64,000 nt of DNA from NCBI RefSeq assembly GCF_052113705.1, contig NZ_JBGQOG010000006.1, positions 62,001-126,000 on the forward strand, read 5' to 3'. Made by a program: the position numbers and the translations under genes. Origin of the DNA: JBGQOG01 sp052113705 (GTDB lineage: Bacteria > Pseudomonadota > Alphaproteobacteria > Rhodobacterales > Rhodobacteraceae). The notes beneath the pieces were generated by a model. The model searched no databases, was not told the origin of the DNA, and worked only from the letters and a program-made list of their open reading frames with translations. How positions within the stretch are numbered: position 1 is the first letter of the stretch; each line of letters starts with the position of its first letter. Positions 42,678 through 50,722 of this stretch are shown in pieces.

Positions 42678-43561
42678 GAGAACAGGCTCCCGCCGTCATT
42701 CGCCCCCGCACTCACCGGATATGAGATCAGCCAATCCTCCCCCGGCAGATGCGGAAAGCCGCGAAAGTTGTTGAAATTGTTAAACTTCAACCGACAAGTA
42801 TCCGCCCGCCGGTCACAGCCCGCCGTGATCCGCACCAGATCGCCCACGGCAGGAACGATCCCCAGATCCTGCCACAGCTCCACCACCCGGCCCGCGCCCG
42901 ACAAACGGTCATTCTTCACCACGCCGAAAAGCCCCGCCGCCGTCCCGGTCAGCACCGTCAGCACGCCCTTCTCGAACCAGCGATCCTCAAATTCCGCCAA
43001 ACCCGCAAAGGGAAACAGCCGCGCCCCCGCCCCGGTTTCCACAGGATTTTCCGTGACATAGCCCGATTGCCCCAGATCAAACCGGCACTGCGCATCCCCC
43101 AGCACCGCCGCACAGCGCGGATGATAAATCCGCCCGTTGCTTTGGCCCAAAGCCTCGCTCAAGCCGCGCAATTCGGCGGTAAACGCCCCCTCCGCCCGCG
43201 CAATCTCGCCCAAAGTGCCGCGAAAGATCAGCGCCCGCTGGCCGACATCGGCCCAGTTCACCAGCCAGGCCCGGACCTCCGCCCCGTCATAGCGCCCGGC
43301 CATGAGATCCGCCTCGGTCAGCGCCTCGGCACTCAGCGCGCCATAGGCCTCGGTATTGTCCACCGACAGCCCCGTCGCCTGCACCAAAGCCTTGGCGGTC
43401 ATCCCGCTGCCGGGCTGAAACCCGATCCCTTCGAAACTCAGCGCCCCGTCATGATCGGTGAACCCCAGCACCGCCCCATCGCGCCGTGTCACCGCCCAGG
43501 CGCGGCAAACCGTGCTCGCCCCGCTTGCCAGATGCGCTTGTAATTGCTCCGGAAAAATCAC
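42674..43561 (-). CDS. orfg13: GTA g13, baseplate hub protein (DUF2163/BR0599 family)
   Basis: 295-aa tail protein. MIFPEQLQAHLASGASTVCRAW and the DHDGALSFEG block match the DUF2163 N-terminal domain; CDRRADTCRLKFNNFNNFRG near the C-terminus, with cysteines, matches the phage BR0599 C-terminal domain and can hold an Fe-S cluster or metal in relatives. Cysteines also occur in HPRCAAVLGDAQCRFD. It overlaps both g12 and g14 by ATGA, indicating strict translational coupling. Forms the hub above the megatron in RcGTA. Confidence 0.94.
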   Translation of the reverse strand: MIFPEQLQAHLASGASTVCRAWAVTRRDGAVLGFTDHDGALSFEGIGFQPGSGMTAKALVQATGLSVDNTEAYGALSAEALTEADLMAGRYDGAEVRAWLVNWADVGQRALIFRGTLGEIARAEGAFTAELRGLSEALGQSNGRIYHPRCAAVLGDAQCRFDLGQSGYVTENPVETGAGARLFPFAGLAEFEDRWFEKGVLTVLTGTAAGLFGVVKNDRLSGAGRVVELWQDLGIVPAVGDLVRITAGCDRRADTCRLKFNNFNNFRGFPHLPGEDWLISYPVSAGANDGGSLFS

Positions 43562-44190
43562 AGCCGCACCTCCACCACCGGCACCTGCGGCAGATCCCCC
43601 GCCTGGAACGAGGCGACCGAAACGGCGATCCGGTCGGCGTCAAAGCGCACCGGCACGTCAAACTCGAACCCCGCGGTCACCTGCGCCCCCTCCGGCGGCG
43701 GCGTGAAAAAGCTGACCACGCCCCTGGTCAGATCCAGCGCATAGCCCACCGTCTCGACCAAAGCGTCACCGCCCATCCCCACCAGCACCGTCCCCGAAAC
43801 CGGCTTGGCAATCGGCCGCCGGTAACTCACCCCGCCCGAGACATAGGTTTTCGAGAGCTGAAAATCGGTCTGCACCCCGTCCCCCAGCCCCAACAGCTGA
43901 TCCTGAAACGCCGGCGCCTGCGACGGCGGGCAGGATTTGTAATCCGCCCAATCCTTCCAGCGAAACCCGTGCAGCTGCCCGGCCCGCGCCTCGAAAAACG
44001 CAATCAGCGCCGCGACATCATCCAGCGAGCGCAACCCCACCCCCGCATCATAATGCCGCCGCGAATGCGCCCAGGGGCTGTTGCGCTCCTCGAACCCATT
44101 GGTCAGCGTCACGATTTCCGTGCGCCGCTCCGGCCCGCCGACCGAGCCAAAGCTCAGATTTGCGGGAAATCTCACCTCGTGAAACGCCAT
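43558..44190 (-). CDS. orfg12: GTA g12, distal tail protein (DUF2460)
   Basis: 210 aa from MAFHEVRFPANLSFGSVGGP; the upstream in-frame extension overlaps g11 and is not homologous. EIVTLTNGFEERNSPWAHSR and RWKDWADYKSC are signature blocks of the DUF2460/TIGR02217 family. Forms the distal tail ring between tube and hub in RcGTA. It starts 10 nt after the g11 stop and ends in an ATGA overlap with g13. Confidence 0.95.
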   Translation of the reverse strand: MAFHEVRFPANLSFGSVGGPERRTEIVTLTNGFEERNSPWAHSRRHYDAGVGLRSLDDVAALIAFFEARAGQLHGFRWKDWADYKSCPPSQAPAFQDQLLGLGDGVQTDFQLSKTYVSGGVSYRRPIAKPVSGTVLVGMGGDALVETVGYALDLTRGVVSFFTPPPEGAQVTAGFEFDVPVRFDADRIAVSVASFQAGDLPQVPVVEVRL

Positions 44191-44200
44191 TGGTTCCCCC

Positions 44201-44872
44201 TCAACGGTTCCGCGCGCCGCGCGCCAGCACCCGGTTGATCTGCGCCGCAATCTGGCTCTGGCTGCGCGCGAAACTCGCGGCATCCGGCGTCTGCACATTC
44301 ATCACCACATTCACCGCGCCGCCGCCCCCCGCCGCCTGCACGCCCAGCCGCCCATCGGCCCCGCGCGCCAGCGGCATGATCGCCTCCGGCCCCGCCTCGC
44401 CCATCAGGCCCCGGCCGCCGCGCATGGCAAAACTCACCGGCTGACTGACCACGCCGCCCTTGGCAAAGGGCATCACCCGCCCTTGCGCAAAGGCACCGCC
44501 CTGCGCAAAGCCGAACAGCCCGCTCAGAAGGTCGTTCATCCCGCCTGCAATCGCGCCGCCCAGCGCGTTTTGCACCGGCTTCAGCGCCACCGCATAGACG
44601 CTGTCCGCCATGCTCTGCGCCACGCTTTTCAACGCATCCGACAGCTTCATCCCGTCAAAAATCAGCCCGTCAAACGCGCCCCGCAGCCCCCGCCCGATGC
44701 TGGTCGAGAGCTGCCCCACCTCGCGCCCGGTGAACACCATGCTGTCGCGCATCCGCCCCAGCTCGCCATTGAAGGCCGCCGCCATCGCCTCGGCCCCGCC
44801 CAGCGATTTTTCCAGCGCCGCCGCTTGGCTGCTCAGCCCGTCCAGCCCATCCAAGCCATCAACACTCGCCAT
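44201..44872 (-). CDS. orfg11: GTA g11, tail tape-measure protein
   Basis: 223-aa protein, short for a tape measure, matching the short tail of GTAs. The N-terminal half is helical (AAALEKSLGGAEAMAAAFNG). A central hydrophobic/Gly segment (NALGGAIAGGMNDLLSGLFG) could insert in membrane, and the C-terminal half is Gly/Ala-rich with GGRGLMGEAGPEAIMPLARG, a motif common in phage tape-measure proteins. Overlaps g10.1 by 14 nt. Confidence 0.92.
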   Translation of the reverse strand: MASVDGLDGLDGLSSQAAALEKSLGGAEAMAAAFNGELGRMRDSMVFTGREVGQLSTSIGRGLRGAFDGLIFDGMKLSDALKSVAQSMADSVYAVALKPVQNALGGAIAGGMNDLLSGLFGFAQGGAFAQGRVMPFAKGGVVSQPVSFAMRGGRGLMGEAGPEAIMPLARGADGRLGVQAAGGGGAVNVVMNVQTPDAASFARSQSQIAAQINRVLARGARNR

Positions 44873-45083
44873 CCGCCTGTCCTTTCAAGGTATCGGGAAA
44901 CCGCGCGCTGAGTTCCGCCAGCCGCGCCCGTGTCAGCGGCGGCGTCCCCGCCGCCTCGCCCAGCATCAGCGCCAGTTCCGCCGGGCTCAGCCGCCAGAAC
45001 ACCGAGGGCTCCAGCCCCAGCCCCCGAATACCCGCCCGCATCAGCCCCGGCCAATCGAGCCCCGTCACGACGCCCCCCGTCAT
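44859..45083 (-). CDS. orfg10.1: GTA g10.1, tail assembly chaperone
   Basis: 74-aa protein with DWPGLMRAGIRGLGLEPSVFW and LSPAELALMLGEAAGTPPLTRARL, matching the small phage tail-assembly-chaperone family found between g10 and g11 in GTA loci. In phages such chaperones bind the tape measure and are often made by frameshift from the upstream gene; here the ATG overlaps the g10 stop (ATGA), so reinitiation rather than frameshift is the likely arrangement. Confidence 0.88.
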   Translation of the reverse strand: MTGGVVTGLDWPGLMRAGIRGLGLEPSVFWRLSPAELALMLGEAAGTPPLTRARLAELSARFPDTLKGQADGEC

Positions 45084-45403
45084 CCGCTGCCCCCCGGCAC
45101 CGTAAAGGCCCGCGCCAGCAGCTCCGCCGCCACCCGCGCCGCCTCCACCGGCCCGCCGCCCACCTCCACCGACAGTAAATCCCGCGGCTCGCCGCCCCAG
45201 CCGCCACCGCGCAACCCGGCCAGCAAGAGCGCCAGCACATCCCGCGTGGTGAACCGCCCCGCCTCAAACCGCTCGACCAACTCGATCAGCGATCCCGCCG
45301 CCAGAGCTTCCTCCAGCTCGGCCAGCGCCCCCAGCGTCAGCTTGGCCACATGCCGCTTGCCATCCAGCCAGACCGCCACCTCACCTGCATAGGGATTGGC
45401 CAT
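45080..45403 (-). CDS. orfg10: GTA g10, gene transfer agent family protein
   Basis: 107 aa, MANPYAGEVAVWLDGKRHVA then KLTLGALAELEEALAAGSLI. This is the GTA gp10-like family, equivalent in position to the first tail-assembly-chaperone gene of siphophages. Spacing is 1 nt from g9 and ATGA to g10.1. It has no membrane segment or cysteine. It is probably needed for tail assembly and absent from the finished particle (inference from phage gene order). Confidence 0.9.
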   Translation of the reverse strand: MANPYAGEVAVWLDGKRHVAKLTLGALAELEEALAAGSLIELVERFEAGRFTTRDVLALLLAGLRGGGWGGEPRDLLSVEVGGGPVEAARVAAELLARAFTVPGGSG

Positions 45404-45404
45404 C

Positions 45405-45818
45405 TCACACCGCCGTAAAGGTCAGCGCCCCCGCCGAAGCCATCGAGACCTCATAGGTCGCCTCGCCGTTATGGCTGCCCGCATAATCGATGCCGGTGAT
45501 CATGAACGGCCCCTCGACAATGCCGAAATCCGGGATGATCACCTGAAAATCCGGCATCTCGCCGTCAAAGAAGATCTGCCGCGCCCGCTCATCGGTATCG
45601 GCATCCTTGAACACACCCGAGCCGGAGATTGCCGCCGATTTCACCCCCGCCCCCGCCAGCAATTCCCGCCAGCCGCCCTGGCTCTCCAGGCTCGTCACAT
45701 CCACTGTTTCCGCGTTGAAACTCAGGCGTGAGGCGCGCAGCCCTGCCACGGTTTCAAACTGCCCGGCCCCCGTCAGGTCCAGCTTGATCAACAGATCCTT
45801 GCCATTCTGCGCCGCCAT
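45405..45818 (-). CDS. orfg9: GTA g9, major tail tube protein
   Basis: 137 aa, MAAQNGKDLLIKLDLTGAGQ ... VDVTSLESQGGWRELLAGAG ... FKDADTDERARQIFFDGEMP. Typical of the TP901-1-type major tail tube family. Forms stacked hexamers of the short GTA tail. The start has GGAGTGGGCG directly upstream. A 76-nt gap separates it from g8, one of the larger gaps in this operon, which might hold a stronger ribosome site for this abundant protein. Confidence 0.94.
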   Translation of the reverse strand: MAAQNGKDLLIKLDLTGAGQFETVAGLRASRLSFNAETVDVTSLESQGGWRELLAGAGVKSAAISGSGVFKDADTDERARQIFFDGEMPDFQVIIPDFGIVEGPFMITGIDYAGSHNGEATYEVSMASAGALTFTAV

Positions 45819-45894
45819 CGCCCACTCCGATTTTGTGAAAGTTCAGCCCGGCCAGATGCCCCGGCATCCGGCCCGATGTTGCAAAAGGGAAAAT

Positions 45895-46302
45895 TCAGTC
45901 TTCGACCCGCGCCCGAAAAGTCAGGTCGATCCGCCGCGTCTCGCCGGTTTCCACCCGCCGCGCCCGCGCCCGCAGGAACCACAACCCCACCAGCCGCCCG
46001 CGTGCGAGGATCAGCGTCGCATCCACCAGCGCATCCGAGACCGTGGCCGCCACCTCCTTGGCCGCCTGAAACCCGGCGGCATCGGTGATGACCGAGACGG
46101 TGAAATCATGCTGCGCCCCGCCGCCCGTCGCATCCGAGGCATCGCGCACATCCTCCGGCCCGATGCTGACATAGGTGCCGGTCACCGTCCCCGGCGGCAC
46201 CGCGTCATAGATCGCATCACCCACCAGCGCCTCCAGCGCCGAGCTTGCCCGCAGCCGCTGATAGATCGCACCCTGCAGGGCCGAGGCCACACCATAGCTC
46301 AT
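45895..46302 (-). CDS. orfg8: GTA g8, tail terminator (DUF3168)
   Basis: 135 aa from MSYGVASALQGAIYQRLRAS; the start overlaps the g7 stop (ATGA), and the longer upstream frame is a shadow of g7. TYVSIGPEDVRDASDATGGG and HDFTVSVITDAAGF match the DUF3168 tail-completion family. In RcGTA it caps the tail tube at the neck. Confidence 0.93.
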   Translation of the reverse strand: MSYGVASALQGAIYQRLRASSALEALVGDAIYDAVPPGTVTGTYVSIGPEDVRDASDATGGGAQHDFTVSVITDAAGFQAAKEVAATVSDALVDATLILARGRLVGLWFLRARARRVETGETRRIDLTFRARVED

Positions 46303-46637
46303 GCCACCACCTCCTCGCGGGCAAAGCAGGTCAGATAAAGCCCCTGCGCATCCGCCTCCGCCACCGCCAGAATGCGAAACAGCCGCGCGCCCTCGCGGAA
46401 TCGCTGATCGGGGCGCGGGCGGCGGTCCGATCCCACCGGCGCCGCCCGCACCGTGATGCGGTAAGGCACCTCGGCGAGGGTCACGAACTCTCCCGCCCGC
46501 TCGCGGCCCGTCCCCGCCCGCACCTCGGCCCAAAGCCCGCCCAGCGCCACCCAGCCGAGCGTAAAGCCCCCCGCGCCATCGGCCACCCGCTCGGCCGCCT
46601 CCAGCACCAGAAGCCGGTCCAACACCGGCGCCTTCAT
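46299..46637 (-). CDS. orfg7: GTA g7, head-tail stopper/adaptor
   Basis: 112 aa, APVLDRLLVLEAAERVADGA, GWVALGGLWAEVRAGTGRER. Phage head-closure (SPP1 gp16-like) family. It overlaps g6 by ATGA and g8 by ATGA. In RcGTA the protein forms the stopper ring in the neck. Confidence 0.93.
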   Translation of the reverse strand: MKAPVLDRLLVLEAAERVADGAGGFTLGWVALGGLWAEVRAGTGRERAGEFVTLAEVPYRITVRAAPVGSDRRPRPDQRFREGARLFRILAVAEADAQGLYLTCFAREEVVA

Positions 46638-47236
46638 GCGCCCCGCCCCCCGAGCACCCGCACCGTGCGCCAGCGTTCAATCAGCGCCAGCACGCCAAAG
46701 GGCAGGCTGCCCGCGCTGGCCGCCACCCCCTCATGCCGCGTCTCATAAAACTGCGCCGCCAGCATCAGCACCGCCTGCGCCAGATCCACCGGCACTTCCG
46801 CCCAATCCGGGCCAAACCCCGCCGTAAAGCGCACCACCGCCGCGCCGCCCTGACCGATCACCGGCATGGCCCCCGACAGCGCCTCCAGCCGCGGCCGTCC
46901 CAAATCCGGCACCAGCCGATAGGCCGACGCGGGCACCACCACCTCCGCCCCCGCCGCATCGCGGAGCAAAACCTCGCTCACCGCCGAAACCGGCGCGACC
47001 GGCAAAGGCTGATCGCCATCGCCGCGCCAGGAGGTCAGCTCCAGCCGATAGTCCCGTGCGAGCAACGCCTTCGTGGTGCGCCCCTCCACCGCCGCCATCG
47101 CCGCCCGCAGAAAGGCGATCAGCACCGCATCCGCCGCCTGCAGATCGGCAAAACCGGTGCCCAGCCGCAGATGCGCGCGCAATTCATCCAAGGGCAGTGC
47201 CGCCTCGGGCACCGCCGTTTCTTCACTCAGCATCAT
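46634..47236 (-). CDS. orfg6: GTA g6, head-tail connector adaptor
   Basis: 200 aa from the ATG with GGAGA about 7 nt upstream; the next codon is also ATG. LPLDELRAHLRLGTGFADLQ and RWRTVRVLGGRGA are typical of the phage gp6-like/phiE125 gp8 connector family. Binds below the portal. It is preceded by a 70-nt gap after the capsid gene and ends with an ATGA overlap with g7. Confidence 0.92.
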   Translation of the reverse strand: MMLSEETAVPEAALPLDELRAHLRLGTGFADLQAADAVLIAFLRAAMAAVEGRTTKALLARDYRLELTSWRGDGDQPLPVAPVSAVSEVLLRDAAGAEVVVPASAYRLVPDLGRPRLEALSGAMPVIGQGGAAVVRFTAGFGPDWAEVPVDLAQAVLMLAAQFYETRHEGVAASAGSLPFGVLALIERWRTVRVLGGRGA

Positions 47237-47306
47237 CTGACTTCTCCGCCTGGCCCACATTCCGCCGTCAGACCGGGGGCGGCCGCACCGCCCCCCGCCA
47301 CGCGTG

Positions 47307-48545
47307 TCAGGAAACCGCGAATTTCAGCAGCTTGATCGCCGCATAATCGCTGACATCACCGCCAACCCGCTTGGAGGCATAGAACAGCACATGCGGCTTG
47401 GCCGAGAACGGATCGCGCAGCACCCGCAGATCCGGCCGCTCGGCAATCGTATAGCCCGCGCGGAAATCGCCAAAGGCCAGCGCATAGGCATTGGCGCCAA
47501 TGTCGGGCATATCCTCGGCAATCAGCACCGGATAGCCCATCAGCCGCGCCGGTTCCCCCGCCGCCAGACCGTCGGACCACAGGAACCGGCCATCGGCATC
47601 CTTCATCTTGCGCACGGCCCCCGCGGTTTTGGAGTTCATCACGAAGCTGGCATTGGCCCGGTATTCCGCCCCCAGAGCATAGACCAGATCGACAATCGCA
47701 TCGCTGGCATTGGTGGTGGCGAAATCCCCGGCATTGCCGGTGGCGATATAGCCCAGATTGCCCCAGGCCCAGCCCGCATTGGCCACCTTGGTATGGGTCA
47801 GGAACCCTGTCGGCTTATCCACCCCGTCACCGCTGACAAAGGCCGCCGCCTCCGCCCGGGCGAATTTGTCGGCAATCCGCGCCGCCAACCAGCCCTCGAT
47901 GTCAAAGGCGCTGTCGTCCAGCAACCGCTGGCTGGCCTTCGGCATCGCCGACAGCTCATGCAGAGGAATGCTGATCCGGTCGATCTGCGGCGTCGCGGTC
48001 TCGGTCAACGTCGCCGTCTCCGAGGCCCAGCCCGAACCGATATCGGTCTTGTCGACCAGCACGTCGAAACTGGTGGATTCCACCGAGACCACACTGGCAA
48101 TCTGCCGGATCGAGGCGGTCGAGCGCAGCACGCCGCGGATCGTCTCCGAGGTCTGCGGATCGACCAGATAGCCGCCCTCCGCCGCCACCTGGCTGTTGAG
48201 CGCCTTACCCTCCAGCACAAGGCCGCGCAGCCCGTCATCATCGCCCGAGCGCAGATAGGCGCCAAAGGCCTTTTGATGCGGCACGCCGGGTTCAACGGCG
48301 GCAGAAAGGGCGGGACGCCCGGTGATCATCGACTTGCGGTCCAGCATGGTCAGTCGCTCTTCCTGTTGTTGCAAACGCATCTTCACTTCGCCCTGAAAGC
48401 TTTTGACTTCGTTAAGGAAATCCCCCATCGCGGCACTCACCTCCGCCATGTCTCCCGCTGTCATGTCTCCCCCCGCCTGCGGCAGCGCCGCACCGGGCAT
48501 AGGGCCGGGCACAGCTCCGCCCTTCCGGGACTTGGTCTCGGTCAT
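47307..48545 (-). CDS. orfg5: GTA g5, HK97-type major capsid protein
   Basis: 412 aa. The start is ATG 48545 (GGAGG 7 nt upstream) rather than the in-frame GTG at 48551, which sits on the ribosome site. The N-terminal about 110 residues (scaffold region, helical, AEVSAAMGDFLNEVKSFQGE) are expected to be removed by the g4 protease. The mature HK97 fold starts near GVPHQKAFGAYLRSGDDDGL and includes GGYLVDPQTSETIRGVLRST and GYPVLIAEDMPDIGANAYAL. Sequence and context match RcGTA. Confidence 0.97.
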   Translation of the reverse strand: MTETKSRKGGAVPGPMPGAALPQAGGDMTAGDMAEVSAAMGDFLNEVKSFQGEVKMRLQQQEERLTMLDRKSMITGRPALSAAVEPGVPHQKAFGAYLRSGDDDGLRGLVLEGKALNSQVAAEGGYLVDPQTSETIRGVLRSTASIRQIASVVSVESTSFDVLVDKTDIGSGWASETATLTETATPQIDRISIPLHELSAMPKASQRLLDDSAFDIEGWLAARIADKFARAEAAAFVSGDGVDKPTGFLTHTKVANAGWAWGNLGYIATGNAGDFATTNASDAIVDLVYALGAEYRANASFVMNSKTAGAVRKMKDADGRFLWSDGLAAGEPARLMGYPVLIAEDMPDIGANAYALAFGDFRAGYTIAERPDLRVLRDPFSAKPHVLFYASKRVGGDVSDYAAIKLLKFAVS

Positions 48546-48578
48546 CGTCACCCCTCCATCTCTTTGAGGAAAACCGCT

Positions 48579-49124
48579 TCAGCGCGCGGCCAGCGCCTCC
48601 GTCGCGGCCCGGATCCGCGCCGCCCATTCACGCGCGACATGGGCCTCGGCCTTCGCCGCCACCCGCGCCTCGCGCAACATCGGAAAGGTCACCAGCGACA
48701 CTTCCCAAAGCTCCACCTCCGACAAGAGCCGCCGCCCCTTGGCGTCGCGCTCCGCCGCAATCGTCCGGTAGCCAATCGACAGCCCGTCAATCGCCCCCGC
48801 CGCGATCAGCGCCATCGCCTCGCGCGCCCGCGCCACCTCCGGCAAGAGCCGCCCCTTGACGAAGAGCCCGCGCGCATCCTCGCGGATCTCATCCCAGACC
48901 CCGATCGGCTCCGCCGGATCATGCTGCCAAAGCATCTTGACGCGGCCCCCCCGCGCCGCCAACCGCGCGAGGCTCGCGGCATAGGCGCCGGGCTGCACCA
49001 CATCGCCGCCCTGATCGGCGAGGCCGAACAGGCTCGCATATCCCGCCAGCACCGCCCCCTCGCTCACCGCCAAAGGCTCCGCGCGGCAGAACTTCAGCTC
49101 CAGCCCGTAATCATTTGTCACCAT
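48579..49124 (-). CDS. orfg4: GTA g4, HK97 prohead protease
   Basis: 181 aa from MVTNDYGLELKF, with AGGAAA 7 nt upstream. GYASLFGLADQGGDVVQPGA, KMLWQHDPAEPIGVW (catalytic His) and GAIDGLSIGYRTIAAERD (catalytic Ser) are family signatures. Cleaves the scaffold domain of the capsid protein during maturation. Its 5' end overlaps the 3' end of g3.5 when the longer start (49148) is used. Confidence 0.94.
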   Translation of the reverse strand: MVTNDYGLELKFCRAEPLAVSEGAVLAGYASLFGLADQGGDVVQPGAYAASLARLAARGGRVKMLWQHDPAEPIGVWDEIREDARGLFVKGRLLPEVARAREAMALIAAGAIDGLSIGYRTIAAERDAKGRRLLSEVELWEVSLVTFPMLREARVAAKAEAHVAREWAARIRAATEALAAR

Positions 49125-49134
49125 GTCGGATTTC

Positions 49135-49368
49135 CTATTTTGGCACATAGTCCAGAACCCCTTGCACCGCCTGGGTCAGGATCACCGCCACCACGCCATA
49201 GACGGTCATCCACAGCCGCCGCTCCAGCCCTTCGATCATCGCCTCAATCCGTTCCAACCGCCGCTCCACCTGGGTGAACTGAAGGGACATGATCCGCTCC
49301 ACCGTCTCCAGCCGCTGGTCATGCGGATCAAACGGCTCCTTGAGATAGCGCGAGCCGCCCGCCGTCAC
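49135..49368 (-). CDS. orfg3.5: GTA g3.5, small membrane-associated protein
   Basis: 77 aa with a GTG start (AGGAG 6 nt upstream, 3 nt after the g3 stop). A predicted coiled coil (QRLETVERIMSLQFTQVERR) is followed by one transmembrane helix (LWMTVYGVVAVILTQAVQGV). The same small gene occurs between portal and protease in RcGTA. The function is not settled; a membrane helix plus coiled coil is consistent with an assembly or export accessory. Confidence 0.88.
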   Translation of the reverse strand: MTAGGSRYLKEPFDPHDQRLETVERIMSLQFTQVERRLERIEAMIEGLERRLWMTVYGVVAVILTQAVQGVLDYVPK

Positions 49369-49371
49369 CGC

Positions 49372-50556
49372 TCACTCCTCCGCCCGCGGCGGCAGGCCAA
49401 GCGCGGCGCGCTTCTCGGCATCGGTCAGGAAACTTGCCGCCCCCACCCGGCTCCACTGCTGATCGCGCTCGGCAGACAGCGCCGGGATCTGGTCCAGATC
49501 CGGCCGCAACTCGACCTGCGCCCCCAAAAAGCCCGAGAGCCACCAGCCGATCCCCGCCGTCACCCGGCTGACCAGTGGCAGCACGGTCAGCCGGTAAAAC
49601 GCCCGATGCGCCTCCTGATAATTGGCATAAGTGGCATCGCCCGGAATCCCCAGAAGCATCGGCGGCACCCCAAAGGCCAAAGCAATCTCGCGCGCCGCCG
49701 CATCCTTGGTCTGGTGGAACTCCATATCCGAGGGCGAGAATCCCATCGGCTTCCAGTCCAGCCCGCCTTCCAGCAGCATCGGCCGCCCGGCATTGCGCGC
49801 GCCCTGATGATGCAGCTCCATCTCGCTCACCAGCCGCTCATATTGATCGGGCGCCAACACGCCCTGCCCATCCGCCCCGCGATAGACAATCGCCCCCGAG
49901 GGCCGCGCGGCATTGTCGAGCAAGGCCTTCGACCAGGCGCTGGCCGAATTATGCACATCAATCGCCACCGCCGCCGCCTGCATCGGCGACAGCCCGTAAT
50001 GGTCATCCTGCGGATGGAACGCCTTGATATGGCAGATCGGATCCGGCGCGCCGCTCATGTCAAAGCGATGTTTGCGCGCGCCGACGACATAATCATAGGC
50101 CACCGGCCAGCCATCCGCCCCCGGCACCACCTGCATCCGGTCCGAGCGCAGCACATGCAGCTCCCCCGGCAGCCCCACCTCCGGCGCCACCGCCTCCAGA
50201 TAGCCATCCCCCGAGAGCAACAGCTGGCCATACAGAGCCTCAAACAGCTCCGCCCGCCCCTGACCGGCATTCGGCCGCTTGAGCAACTCCAACACCGGAT
50301 GCAGCTCATAGCGCCGCTCGGCATCCTGACACAGCACCGGCAGCGCCGCCGCCGCCTCAGCAATCAGTTTCACACAGCGAAACCCCACCGGATTGCCGGT
50401 AAAGCCGATCCGGGTCAGACTGGCCGTATCGCGTGGGCTCCAAGCCACGCCGCGCCCCGACCCCGCCGCCCAACCCGCCACCCGCCCGGTGGCAGAAGCT
50501 TTGCGCTCCGCCACGCCCGTGCCCTGCCCGGATTTCCGAAAGAATCCCAACACCAT
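49372..50556 (-). CDS. orfg3: GTA g3, HK97-family portal protein
   Basis: 394 aa from MVLGFFRKSGQGTG, with GGGAG upstream; the in-frame extension reads through the repeat element and is rejected. NPVGFRCVKLIAEAAAALPV, DPICHIKAFHPQDDHYGLSP and MEFHQTKDAAAREIALAFGV are portal signatures. Dodecameric gate for DNA entry and exit. It is separated from g2 by 166 nt filled by a GC-rich repeat, the largest gap within the cluster. Confidence 0.95.
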   Translation of the reverse strand: MVLGFFRKSGQGTGVAERKASATGRVAGWAAGSGRGVAWSPRDTASLTRIGFTGNPVGFRCVKLIAEAAAALPVLCQDAERRYELHPVLELLKRPNAGQGRAELFEALYGQLLLSGDGYLEAVAPEVGLPGELHVLRSDRMQVVPGADGWPVAYDYVVGARKHRFDMSGAPDPICHIKAFHPQDDHYGLSPMQAAAVAIDVHNSASAWSKALLDNAARPSGAIVYRGADGQGVLAPDQYERLVSEMELHHQGARNAGRPMLLEGGLDWKPMGFSPSDMEFHQTKDAAAREIALAFGVPPMLLGIPGDATYANYQEAHRAFYRLTVLPLVSRVTAGIGWWLSGFLGAQVELRPDLDQIPALSAERDQQWSRVGAASFLTDAEKRAALGLPPRAEE

Positions 50557-50588
50557 CCCGCCGTCTCCCCGATGAATACCGTTCCAAC

Positions 50589-50715
50589 CGGGGGGCTTCG
50601 CGCCCCCCGAACCCCCCGCGGGATATTTTCGACGAAGCAAGACCAAAGCCGGCATTTGCTTCGGCCCAAATATCCCCGGGGGAGTCGCCGCAGGCGACGG
50701 GGGCAGGCAGCCCCC
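50589..50715. repeat. REP-like element (copy 5) inside the GTA operon between terL and portal
   Basis: Hairpin arms GGGGGGCTTCG/CGCCCCCC lie next to CGCGGGATATTTTCGACG and AAGCAAGACC; then GCTTCGGCCCAAATATCCCC, an inverted version of the same core, and a second hairpin, GTCGCCGCAGGCGAC. Core and orientation resemble copies 1 and 3. The element separates g2 (stop 50723) and g3 (start 50556). Confidence 0.72.
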
Positions 50716-50722
50716 CGCGCGC

